Shown here: one piece after another, positions 17,566 through 24,592 of the stretch
Numbering within the stretch: position 1 is the stretch's first letter
Layout of the letters: each line of letters starts with the position of its first letter
Source: Pyrinomonadaceae bacterium
GTDB lineage: Bacteria; Acidobacteriota; Blastocatellia; Pyrinomonadales; Pyrinomonadaceae
Direction: 5' to 3'
Assembly (NCBI GenBank): GCA_019694355.1
Contig: JAIBCB010000003.1
Span: 434,001 to 498,000 of the forward strand
DNA: 64,000 nucleotides
The notes under the pieces: model-generated
What the model saw: the letters and a program-made list of their open reading frames with translations, nothing else
The model's database searches: none
Told to the model about the DNA's origin: nothing
Position numbers and translations under genes: made by a program

Positions 17566-17702
17566 GCCACGAATGTACGAATATGAGAAGGATTGAAAGG
17601 TGAAAATCGAGCGGCGAATCGGTGGACGTGTTGTTGTCACAGCATAGAGGGTCATGCCGCGGTCTTTACGAACATCTCCACATTTATTCGTACATTTGTG
17701 GC
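17566..17702. repeat. Inverted repeat pair flanking about 100 bp
   Basis: An 18-nt segment at 17566-17583 (GCCACGAATGTACGAATA) recurs inverted at 17685-17702 with one mismatch. The bases between show no gene. A similar phrase, ATTCGTGAATTCGTGGC, occurs near 31793-31809, so this may be a dispersed short repeat family. Confidence 0.45.
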
Positions 17703-17718
17703 TAAAATTCTCCACCTT

Positions 17719-17946
17719 CTATCTTTCAAGTACAGAGACGAGGCGTTTCTCAACAATAGAAAAGCCTTGGCTGCCAAAGAATTCTTCCGCCTGAGAGAAA
17801 AGATGTTCGAGCATCGGGAAAGGCCTGGCGTCGGCCATCGCCTCTGCCCACTGCGGCGAACCGCTGCACTCCGTGAAGACATAGACCGCCTCTTCACGCG
17901 GAAGTTCGTTCAGCCACGCAAGCTTGTTGTAGATCCTCTTGCCCAC
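17719..17946 (-). pseudogene. Short OHCU-decarboxylase-like ORF, probably a truncated gene
   Basis: 75 residues from a GTG start. The sequence LNELPREEAVYVFTECSG and SPQWAEAMADARPF resembles the N-terminal part of 2-oxo-4-hydroxy-4-carboxy-5-ureidoimidazoline decarboxylase (uric acid pathway), which is normally about 160-170 residues. The ORF ends shortly after the first third of the family, and I saw no continuation in the other frames before the inverted repeat at 17685-17702. It is probably a truncated remnant, unless it is a short stand-alone protein. No other purine-degradation genes are nearby. Confidence 0.5.
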
Positions 17947-18046
17947 CTTTCACTTTTTGCTGACGTGCGGATTATACACTTGGATCCGGCCAAAATGGAA
18001 TAGCCCAAGAGACGACATTTCGAGCGAAGTCCGCTAGGATAACCTT

Positions 18047-18706
18047 ATGGATCAGAAGACCAATTCTCCCGCCGATGACATTCTCGAAAGCGAAGGTCGA
18101 CGTGCCGTCTCGTTCGCAACGCTGCTCGCGGTTGCGGCCTTTTTCATCTATTCGATCTGGGCGCTTCTTCAGGCTGATCATTACTATTTTCTCGGCGGCG
18201 GAGCAAACTATCTCTCGCCGCTCTTTGCACCGGAACTCGTGGGTGATTCGCCGCAAGCTTTCTTTGGCGGCCGCGAGGCGTGGATGCCCTGGTGGCTGCC
18301 CGGCTCGCCCGCACTTCTTTTTCTTTGGCTGATCGCTCTCGCTTCTGCAAGGCGTGCGATAAAAGAATGTGATTGCTTCATTCTGCTGATCGTCGAGCGG
18401 CTGCTCGCCTTCGTTGGCATCGTCTATTTCGCGACTCTCTTGTATGACGCATACAGCTCGATGTGGTTCCTATCGAATTTGGGCGTGAACTCGTTCGGCA
18501 TTCGCGGCGGGACGATCCTGCTCTTGGCAAGCTGCCTTGCCGTTCTCATCTGCCTGACCGCACTTTTTTCGGGCCCGACCGGCCGCTTCGGACGCCTCTC
18601 CCGAAACCGAAGCCGCGTTATCGCGATAACGCTCATCATTCTCGCCGCCGCCGACCTCTACATTCGGCTCTGCTCGATGGGCCGCCTTCTCGACGCACGA
18701 GTCTGA
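18047..18706 (+). CDS. Conserved integral membrane protein of unknown function
   Basis: 219 residues with about five hydrophobic segments (residues 24-42, 80-100, 112-132, 150-172, 190-205). The loop NYLSPLFAPELVGDSP followed by WMPWWLPGSPALLFLW recalls hypothetical membrane proteins found beside succinate dehydrogenase genes in some bacteria. That is a recollection, and no sdh genes are present here. AGGAT lies before the ATG. It stands alone between the ureidoimidazoline-decarboxylase remnant and a repeat-rich spacer. No catalytic motif was recognised. Confidence 0.72.
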   Translation: MDQKTNSPADDILESEGRRAVSFATLLAVAAFFIYSIWALLQADHYYFLGGGANYLSPLFAPELVGDSPQAFFGGREAWMPWWLPGSPALLFLWLIALASARRAIKECDCFILLIVERLLAFVGIVYFATLLYDAYSSMWFLSNLGVNSFGIRGGTILLLASCLAVLICLTALFSGPTGRFGRLSRNRSRVIAITLIILAAADLYIRLCSMGRLLDARV

Positions 18707-18757
18707 ACCTGGCGCCGTTCTCAGCTCTCCGTTCGAGTTGTGCAGATCGTGCAGAAC

Positions 18758-18890
18758 GTCGAATCTCAGGTCTCTTAATCTCAGATCTCAGATCTCAGAT
18801 CTCGAACCTCAGGTCTCAAATCTCAGATCTCAAGTTTCAGATCTCGAATGTCAGATCTCGTATCTCGTATCTCGATTCCTTGTTCAAGAA
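18758..18890. repeat. Low-complexity tandem repeats of CAGATCT type
   Basis: The 349-bp gap before the next gene holds many near-copies of TCTCAGATC, drifting to TCTCGAA, TCTCAAG and TCTCGTA, over about 130 bp. On both sides are further CAGATCGTGCA-like copies (18738-18760, 18917-18950). No gene was seen in this gap. Confidence 0.75.
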
Positions 18891-19055
18891 CCCAGTCGCT
18901 TACCGCTCCCGGTTCTGACAGATCGTGCAAATCATGCAGATCGTACGTTTTGATGCATTTCGTGCGGAATGTGTCAATTTGTGCGATCTGTGCTATCGCG
19001 GTCGCGAGATTCTGAGTAAAATTCCTTTTGTGGCTCGGAGGGAGGAAACGAAAGT

Positions 19056-19694
19056 ATGAAAAGATCGCGCGAAGCGTTGGTTTTATTGCAGATACTTACA
19101 TTTTGTGTGAGCTCTTTCGCGCAGGGGGCGAGGCCGATTGCTAGGACCACAGATTCTTTGCAGACCGTTTCTCTCGCAAAGATCGCCAAGGTAAAAGCAC
19201 AGATCGGCAACGACGACCTGCGGATGGGCGATCTGGTAAAACTGGACGTCGGATTACTTCTGGAATCGAAAGAGCCTGTATATTTTCCGGAGAAGCTTCA
19301 GTATGGTCTTTTCATTGCGGACGAGAAAGGTTCAAGGATTCCCTTAGATGTCTTTTCCTTTGTCGAATCATTAGGCGAATTCGGGGTATATACCGATGGC
19401 TATTTGATCGGTAAGACGTATTTGCTTATCGGTTGCAACGGTCCGGCGATCACCTCAATGAACTCCGCTTGGTCTGCGGCCGACAAGGATGATCCGCGAT
19501 CGCAATTTCGAAACAATGTATTCTATCCCCCAGCAGACAGCTGTTTGGATATCAGAGCTGAAGGGACCTACTCCCTTCGGGTTGAGGTATATAATGAGTC
19601 GCTGCGTAGGCAAGACAAGGAATCTCGAGATATTCCGACCGCAATCGGGAGCGTTTCGAGCAATGTCTTACAGTTTAAGGTCAGGGCGAGATAA
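19056..19694 (+). CDS. Hypothetical exported protein
   Basis: 212 residues with a signal peptide (ALVLLQILTFCVSSFAQG). The mature part looks beta-rich, with segments LGEFGVYTDGYLIGKTYLL and GTYSLRVEVYNESL that suggest an Ig-like or beta-sandwich fold. No family was recognised. The start has a good GGAGGGAGGAA ribosome site about 8 bases upstream. The next gene, also exported, begins 82 bp later on the same strand, so the two may be cotranscribed. Confidence 0.7.
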   Translation: MKRSREALVLLQILTFCVSSFAQGARPIARTTDSLQTVSLAKIAKVKAQIGNDDLRMGDLVKLDVGLLLESKEPVYFPEKLQYGLFIADEKGSRIPLDVFSFVESLGEFGVYTDGYLIGKTYLLIGCNGPAITSMNSAWSAADKDDPRSQFRNNVFYPPADSCLDIRAEGTYSLRVEVYNESLRRQDKESRDIPTAIGSVSSNVLQFKVRAR

Positions 19695-19776
19695 CTAAAA
19701 AATGGATGGTCTAGATCACGGATCGATCTTTGCATGCTCCCGGCCGGCTTATGAGAACGGCTACGAGGGCGCTCTT

Positions 19777-20529
19777 ATGAAAAAAGTAACGCTTCTTATA
19801 TCTATAATTCTTGCGGTCGGCATTACGACGGCATTCTCTCAAAACGACATACGCGATAAGCGAGTAACGATCCATATAACGGAGGCACCGTTTAGCGTCG
19901 TCGCGGGGACGCTGATACAAGATTTCGACGTTCCAATTGGACTAGAGATGTCACCTTTGACTCCAGTTGACGACCTTGTATTCGAACCGAATCTAAGCTA
20001 TACGCTACCTGACGGCTCGTATATGAAGTGGCCAATACCTAAAGAATATTGGCACAAGCCGAAGAAGTATTCATTTTCACTTGATCTTGATAATGCTCCG
20101 CTGAGCGACGTGATGAATGCGATCATCAAGCAGATGCCTGAGTACCGTTGGGAGAGCGACGGAAAGGTGATCAATATCCTTCCAATTAGCGACAGGGACG
20201 ACCGTATCATCAAGTTGCTTGCGACGAAGATCGAGAAATTCGAGAGTGAGGTCGATCCGCGGATCGTAAACGTGAGACTAAAGTTCACTGAAATTCCTGA
20301 GATCCAGAGTCTATCAACAGAAGATGGCATTCGAATCTCAGATCGCGTTGAAGGTGGAAGTACCAATGGCCTCCGACAACTTAGTGGGAAGCTCACTTTC
20401 GGAACGAGGGCGGTCAAGGAATTATTAAACTCCATTCTTTTTGTAAAACGCGGCGGTTGGATCGTTCGAATGGATCGCTGGCCGGAAAACGAAGCAATAG
20501 GCAGTCGAGAGATTTACTTGGACTTCTAG
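19777..20529 (+). CDS. Exported protein with STN-like (secretin/TonB N-terminal) domain
   Basis: About 250 residues, with signal peptide MKKVTLLISIILAVGITTAFS. The segment VTIHITEAPFSVVAGTLIQDFDVPIGLE resembles the short STN domain found in secretins and TonB receptors; a similar helix-strand unit may repeat around SLDLDNAPLSDVMNAIIKQM. The rest is mixed alpha/beta and unassigned. The ATG at 19777 is chosen for its GAGGGCG ribosome site and immediate signal peptide; an earlier in-frame ATG at 19702 would add 25 unlikely residues. It may belong to a secretion or uptake system, but no partner gene is adjacent. Confidence 0.7.
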   Translation: MKKVTLLISIILAVGITTAFSQNDIRDKRVTIHITEAPFSVVAGTLIQDFDVPIGLEMSPLTPVDDLVFEPNLSYTLPDGSYMKWPIPKEYWHKPKKYSFSLDLDNAPLSDVMNAIIKQMPEYRWESDGKVINILPISDRDDRIIKLLATKIEKFESEVDPRIVNVRLKFTEIPEIQSLSTEDGIRISDRVEGGSTNGLRQLSGKLTFGTRAVKELLNSILFVKRGGWIVRMDRWPENEAIGSREIYLDF

Positions 20530-20552
20530 TCTGGGAGGTCGGTTTTCTATAG

Positions 20553-20690
20553 ATAGCACTCACCATTTTCGTATATGATGCATCTGGAGTATTGATCGCG
20601 GAATATTCGGGCGAGGTCGTGCAGGAGCCGCGAGTCAGCTATTTGACAACCGATCATTTGGGTAGCCCGCGTGTGACGACGAACGAGCGT
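20553..20690 (+). pseudogene. Rhs-repeat core remnant
   Basis: After an in-frame stop, the reading frame gives FVYDASGVLIAEYSGEV and then SYLTTDHLGSPRVTTN, which is the conserved end of the Rhs/YD core. Nothing upstream or downstream in any frame continues the protein; a repeat field follows immediately. It is the stump of an Rhs-type gene, not a functional one. Confidence 0.75.
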
Positions 20691-20719
20691 GGGGATGGTG
20701 GCGAAGCTGCGCCGACCTT

Positions 20720-21240
20720 AAGTCCCCGTAGGGGACGCGAGATAATAGCCAGGGTAAGGCCGCTGAATTGCCACGAGCTTTAGCTCGTGGTTAGCGTTCC
20801 TCAATATTCTGCCGGAGCGTGCGGAGCACGCGACAGTCGGCGGGCAAGCCGCCTCCGGGATTCTGAGTTGGCTTGGGACGGTCGGGCGAGCCCGACCGCA
20901 CTGCGATGCGGCAAGCCGCAAGAGAATGAGTAAGATGCAGAATGTCGCCGGGGCGACGCGGAAGGACTACACTGGCTGCGAGAGAAACGCCGCGAGCGTT
21001 TTAGCTCCGTTAGGAGCGGAATGTTTGTAGGACACGTCGCCCGATATTTCCTGGAGCGTGCGGAGCACGCGACAAGCTACGTCGGCGGCAAGCCGCCTCC
21101 GAGGATGGTTTTGGGCAGGGTTCCACGGCATAAATGCCGTGGCAATTCGGGGGGGAAGCTGCGTTGAGTGTTACGCCCTTGCTAACGTGCGGGATTCTGC
21201 AATGCTGACCGCCCGCTCACGCAGGCGGTTCTGACTAGAA
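20720..21240. repeat. Field of palindromic REP-like repeats
   Basis: No gene is seen here. Successive short hairpins include TCCCCGTAGGGGA (20721), CACGAGCTTTAGCTCGTGG (20772-20790), GTCGGGCGAGCCCGAC (20881) and AGCTCCGTTAGGAGCG (21003). A unit of about 48 bp starting GGAGCGTGCGGAGCACGC and ending in an AAGCCGCCTCCG hairpin occurs twice (20814-20860 and 21053-21102). At 21176-21237 a unit starts CCCTTGCTAACGTGCGGG and ends in a CCGCCCGC/GCAGGCGG hairpin. Several families recur elsewhere in the window. Confidence 0.8.
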
Positions 21241-21303
21241 AGTTATTTACAGCTTTCAGCCGTCAGCTATCAGCTTTCAGTTGGCAGCAGGCAGCTTCGA
21301 CAG

Positions 21304-21363
21304 TGCCCTTACTAACGTCCCGGCATCTGCAAGGCTGGCCGCCCACTCATGTATGTGGTTTTT
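21304..21363. repeat. Degenerate second copy of the CCCTTGCTAACG repeat
   Basis: The order of blocks matches 21176-21237: CCCTTACTAACGTCCCGG, then CTGCAAGGCTGGCCGCCC, then a hairpin, with scattered mismatches. A partial copy of the terminal hairpin is also found at 34182-34210. Confidence 0.6.
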
Positions 21364-21483
21364 AGCTTCCCTTTTTTGAAATATGAGATAGAATAATTGA
21401 CACATTGTTGAGCCTTAATAGAAGCGGTTGCTCTTCCCCACAATGTATTGCGTTTGAAGAACTTATAAGAATAAGGAGAACTT

Positions 21484-21816
21484 ATGGCAGGCAAATTTGA
21501 ACTTGCGAAATCGAGTAACGATAAATACTTTTTTCGTCTGAAGGCCGGCAACGGCGAGAAGATCTTGGGAAGCGAGATGTACGAGACGAAGGCCGCTGCT
21601 GAGAACGGCATCGCCTCTGTAAAGAAGAATGCTGCGGACGATGCTCGTTATGAGAAGAAGACCTCGGCAAAAGGCGATTTTTTCTTCAACCTGAAGGCAG
21701 GCAATGGCCAGATCATCGGCAGCAGCGAAATGTATAAGAGCGAGTCGGGCCGCGACAACGGCATCGAATCCGTCAAGAAGAACGCTCCTGACGCAGAGAC
21801 CAGCGACCTCACCTAG
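21484..21816 (+). CDS. YegP-like (UPF0339/DUF1508) two-repeat protein
   Basis: 110 residues made of two copies of the YegP/DUF1508 unit. Copy 1 is FELAKSSNDKYFFRLKAGNG with GSEMYETKAAAENGIASVKKN. Copy 2 is KGDFFFNLKAGNGQIIGSSE with MYKSESGRDNGIESVKKNA. The family forms a compact beta-beta-beta-alpha dimer-like fold; its function is poorly known. AAGGAG lies 5-6 bases before the ATG, and a strong intrinsic terminator follows at 21874, so it is probably a single-gene transcript. Length and duplication are normal for the family. Confidence 0.92.
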   Translation: MAGKFELAKSSNDKYFFRLKAGNGEKILGSEMYETKAAAENGIASVKKNAADDARYEKKTSAKGDFFFNLKAGNGQIIGSSEMYKSESGRDNGIESVKKNAPDAETSDLT

Positions 21817-21873
21817 ACCGGTTCGAGGAAACGATTGATCACACGCAACGTAAAATCAATTTATTTACCGGCT

Positions 21874-21918
21874 GATGCCCGACGCTCTGTCTCAGAGTAT
21901 CGGGCATCTTCTATTTTT
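21874..21918 (+). terminator. Intrinsic terminator after the YegP-like gene
   Basis: GATGCCCGA (21874-21882) pairs with TCGGGCATC (21900-21908), with an inner CTCT/AGAG helix, followed by TTCTATTTTT. Confidence 0.85.
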
Positions 21919-21950
21919 CGAGATCTATCCTATTTAGTTTTTCCTATTTT

Positions 21951-23126
21951 ATGCAGCGAACAATTCTTGGTATCGAAACTCTCACGGGAAGCCTGCTTGA
22001 GATGATCGAGGCGCGACGTGTCGCCCTGGTTTGCAATCAGGCATCCGTCTTTCCTGACACTTTTCGCCACGCAGCAGATGTTTTCTACGAACATCCGGAC
22101 ATCGAACTGACCGCACTTTTCGGCCCGCAGCACGGCATCCGCGGCGATGTTCAATACAATATGATCGAAACGCCGCACGTCCGCGACAAGCACACGGGCC
22201 TGATGGTCTATTCGCTCTATAGCGACGTTCGCGAACCGAAGGAAGAGATGCTCGTCGATGTTGACGACATCGTCATCGACCTGCAGGACGTCGGCTGCCG
22301 CATCTACACGTTCGTTTATACGATGGCGAATTGTATGCGTGCAGCAAAGAAATACGGCAAACGCGTCATCGTCTGCGACCGTCCGAATCCGATCAACGGC
22401 ATCTCGGTCGAAGGCAACGTTACCGAACCCGAATTCTTCTCTTTCGTCGGCCAATTCGAACTTCCAACGCGGCACGGAATGACGATCGGCGAACTTGCCT
22501 TGATGTTCAACGAGCATTTCGGTATCGGCTGCGAGCTCGAGGTCGTGAAGATGGAGAATTGGAGCCGCGAGTTGTGGGGCGATGAGACGGGCCTGCCTTG
22601 GATACTGCCCTCGCCGAATGTTCCGGATGTCGATACCTGCGTCGTTTTTCCTGCGACCGTCCATCTCGAAGGCACCGAACTTAGCGAAGGCCGCGGCACA
22701 ACGCTGCCGTTCTTCCTGAACGGCGCACCTTACATCAAACCGTACGAATGGGCTGCCCGTCTTCGCGAGTTCGACTTTCCGGGAGTTGCGTTCCGCGAGA
22801 GCTATTTCCGCCCGACGTTCTGCGAATTCGCCGGCCAGACGTGCGGCGGCGTGCAGATCCACATAACCGACCGCGACGCTTTCACGCCGGTCGCCCTCGG
22901 CATAGCTATGACACAGACCGCCTACGAGATGTATCCGGAGAAATTCCAGTGGCGGCAGAACGCTTACGAATACGAATTCGACAAGAACCCGTTCGACGTC
23001 ATCTGCGGCACCGACAACATCCGAAAGGCGATCGAAAGCGGCACCTCGTTGAGCGAGATCGAAGCCGCCTGGCAGCCCGCCCTCGACGACTTCCGCGAGG
23101 CACGAAAGAAATACCTTCTGTATTAG
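21951..23126 (+). CDS. DUF1343 / NamZ-like exo-beta-N-acetylmuramidase
   Basis: 391 residues covering the whole DUF1343 family, whose studied member NamZ releases N-acetylmuramic acid from non-reducing ends of peptidoglycan. Typical segments are LVCNQASVFPDTFRHAADV, LFGPQHGIRGD, DDIVIDLQDVGCRIYTFVYT, VCDRPNPINGISVEGN, LPWILPSPNVPD and LEGTELSEGRGTTLPF. There is no signal peptide at this start, so the protein appears cytoplasmic, whereas several homologues are exported. No ribosome site precedes the ATG. Function is inferred from the family. Confidence 0.87.
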   Translation: MQRTILGIETLTGSLLEMIEARRVALVCNQASVFPDTFRHAADVFYEHPDIELTALFGPQHGIRGDVQYNMIETPHVRDKHTGLMVYSLYSDVREPKEEMLVDVDDIVIDLQDVGCRIYTFVYTMANCMRAAKKYGKRVIVCDRPNPINGISVEGNVTEPEFFSFVGQFELPTRHGMTIGELALMFNEHFGIGCELEVVKMENWSRELWGDETGLPWILPSPNVPDVDTCVVFPATVHLEGTELSEGRGTTLPFFLNGAPYIKPYEWAARLREFDFPGVAFRESYFRPTFCEFAGQTCGGVQIHITDRDAFTPVALGIAMTQTAYEMYPEKFQWRQNAYEYEFDKNPFDVICGTDNIRKAIESGTSLSEIEAAWQPALDDFREARKKYLLY

Positions 23127-23202
23127 CAGCTTTCCGTCTCGCCCCGGCGATCTTTTGCGGTTTCGCCATTCGCTCAAAAAAAGTACATTGCAGACGTCCC
23201 CG

Positions 23203-23238
23203 AAAAGTAATACTCTTACCGGTAGGAGTATTACTTTT
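23203..23238. promoter_or_regulatory. Long palindromic operator candidate for the AbrB-PIN module
   Basis: An 18-bp arm (23203-23220) is followed without a loop by its reverse complement (23221-23238), with one mismatch. The arms read AAAAGTAATACTCTTACC and GGTAGGAGTATTACTTTT. It ends one base before the antitoxin ATG and includes that gene's GGAG ribosome site. AbrB-type antitoxins usually bind such operators to repress their own operon. Confidence 0.7.
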
Positions 23239-23239
23239 T

Positions 23240-23494
23240 ATGCGTGTAACAAGCAAAGGGCAAGTGACGATACCGATCGCGATACGCAATAAGGTCGGCA
23301 TATTTCCGGACACCGAGGTCGAATTCGGATTGCGTGGTGATACCGTCACGATCAAAAAGGCCAAGAAAGGCAATCGGCCGACAAGAGGCGAAGAGATCGT
23401 CGCACATCTAAAGGGCCGCGGCGCCGGGAAGATGACGACGGACGAAATAATGAGCTTAATGAGAGGTTGGGACGAAGATGATATTGATCGATAG
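23240..23494 (+). CDS. AbrB/SpoVT-family antitoxin
   Basis: 84 residues. The N-terminus MRVTSKGQVTIPIAIRNKVG is the swapped-hairpin AbrB DNA-binding domain; the C-terminal part (MTTDEIMSLMRGWDEDDID) probably wraps the toxin. It starts immediately after a near-perfect 36-bp palindrome and overlaps the PIN toxin gene by 17 bp, so the two form a translationally coupled VapBC-type module. A longer in-frame reading from inside the NamZ gene exists but the internal ATG at 23240 begins exactly at the domain. Confidence 0.9.
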   Translation: MRVTSKGQVTIPIAIRNKVGIFPDTEVEFGLRGDTVTIKKAKKGNRPTRGEEIVAHLKGRGAGKMTTDEIMSLMRGWDEDDIDR

Positions 23495-23876
23495 TTCGGT
23501 TCTGCTGGATCTCTTCACTGTCGATCCCTTTTGGTTCGAGTGGTCATCGAAAGCGGTCGCCACTCTTGCCAACTCTACCGAGATCGCGATCAACCCCCTG
23601 ATCTATGCGGAAGTATCCGTGCATTTTGATTCGGTCGAAGAACTTGACGAGGCGTTCCCGGAGCAAATGTTTCGCCGTGAACCTCTGCCATTCGAAGCAG
23701 GGTTTTTAGCAGGCAAAGCCTTTGCCGCCTATCGGAGACGCGGAGGAGCTAAAACCTCGCCGCTTTCCGATTTTTATATTGGTGCTCACGCTGCTATTTC
23801 GGGGCTTAGCATCCTGACTCGCGATCCGCGTCGTTTTCGCCGCTACTTCCCGACCGTCGAGGTCATCGCCCCTTAA
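23478..23876 (+). CDS. PIN-domain ribonuclease toxin (VapC-like)
   Basis: 132 residues. The PIN-domain acidic residues are in place: D5 in MILIDSSVLLDLF, E in NPLIYAEVSVHF, D in SPLSDFYIGAHA and D in ILTRDPRRFRRYFP. The family cleaves RNA with Mg2+, commonly tRNA or rRNA, when free of antitoxin. It overlaps the upstream AbrB-type antitoxin. It converges with the HigBA module on the opposite strand, leaving a 57-bp gap. All catalytic residues are present, so it is likely active. Confidence 0.9.
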   Translation: MILIDSSVLLDLFTVDPFWFEWSSKAVATLANSTEIAINPLIYAEVSVHFDSVEELDEAFPEQMFRREPLPFEAGFLAGKAFAAYRRRGGAKTSPLSDFYIGAHAAISGLSILTRDPRRFRRYFPTVEVIAP

Positions 23877-23933
23877 CCAAATACAAACAGTCCTCAGTCG
23901 ACCGATGCGTAAAAGGTCAGTTGTATCGACTGC

Positions 23934-24239
23934 TTAAGCATGCTTTTCCTTGAACTTGAACGGTTTGATACCGGCGAGAGTTCGAGCAAGAGAATCTTTT
24001 GCCTTTGCAGCCTCGTAGTCTAGTTGCAAGCCCGTCCAGAAGGTTTCGGACATCCCGAAGAAACGCGATAACCGAAGGCCGGTGTCCGGCGTAACCGCGC
24101 GATTCCCTGCGACGATCTCGCCAATACGACGCTGCGGGACACCGATCTCCTTTGCAAGCCTATATTGGCTGATGCCCATCGGTTTCAAGAACTCTTCGAG
24201 GAGGATCTCTCCCGGATGTGGATAAGGAACTTTACGCAT
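23934..24239 (-). CDS. higA: HigA/VapI-family antitoxin (XRE HTH)
   Basis: About 101 residues. MRKVPYPHPGEILLEEFLKP opens the HigA/VapI family; ISQYRLAKEIGVPQRRIGEIVAG is the XRE helix-turn-helix; RLSRFFGMSETFWTGLQLDYE is also characteristic. The ATG at 24239 is preferred because the homologous region starts there and GAGGAAA is upstream; a longer frame overlaps the toxin gene. It lies 13 bp downstream of the toxin, the usual toxin-first order of higBA. The HTH probably binds the operator at 24540-24575. Confidence 0.9.
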   Translation of the reverse strand: MRKVPYPHPGEILLEEFLKPMGISQYRLAKEIGVPQRRIGEIVAGNRAVTPDTGLRLSRFFGMSETFWTGLQLDYEAAKAKDSLARTLAGIKPFKFKEKHA

Positions 24240-24252
24240 ACGGCTATTTTCC

Positions 24253-24534
24253 TCAATGGTAGTCCATAATCTCAACTTCTTCAGGACCGGAAGCTGTCCA
24301 TATAAAACAAATACGGAACTGATCATTGATCCGGATACTGAATAGACCAGCCTTATCGCCCTTTAAAGCCTCAAGACGATTGCCCGGCGGTACTCTAAGG
24401 TCATTGAGGTTTTCTGCTCGATTAAGCATAGCGAGCTTCCGCATTGCAGCACCTTCGATATTCACCATTCGCTTTACGCGCCTACCTTTGAAAAGAGCCT
24501 CAGTATCAGCGCACCTGAACGAGCGGATCGACAT
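24253..24534 (-). CDS. higB: HigB-type (RelE-like) mRNA interferase toxin
   Basis: 93 residues of the RelE/HigB superfamily. IRSFRCADTEALFKG at the N-terminus and NDLRVPPGNRLEALKGDKAG then FSIRINDQFRICFIW are the family's conserved blocks. It cleaves mRNA on the ribosome. The start at 24534 is supported by the family N-terminus, and the predicted promoter places the 5' end close to this ATG, so the transcript may have almost no leader. Cotranscribed with higA. Confidence 0.9.
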   Translation of the reverse strand: MSIRSFRCADTEALFKGRRVKRMVNIEGAAMRKLAMLNRAENLNDLRVPPGNRLEALKGDKAGLFSIRINDQFRICFIWTASGPEEVEIMDYH

Positions 24535-24539
24535 AAAGG

Positions 24540-24575
24540 ATGGTATCGTATGACGTTACTATCGTCAAGCGATAG
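24540..24575 (-). promoter_or_regulatory. higBA promoter with palindromic operator
   Basis: On the minus strand TTGACG (24563-24568) and TACCAT (24540-24545) are 17 bp apart. An inverted repeat ACTATCG (24558-24564) / CGATAGT (24570-24576) overlaps the -35 box, a suitable place for HigA repression. The predicted transcript start is at or next to the higB ATG. Confidence 0.5.
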
Positions 24576-24592
24576 TATGCGTTATTTTGTCT

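Noticed and set aside
18758-18890. CAGATCT repeats considered as a CRISPR or an iteron-type origin
   Set aside because: No regular spacer, drifting units, and no replication initiator, DnaA boxes or partition genes nearby.
21930-23177. A 415-codon open frame antisense to the NamZ-like gene
   Set aside because: Low-complexity Asp/Val/Arg-rich product; the sense frame carries family motifs throughout.
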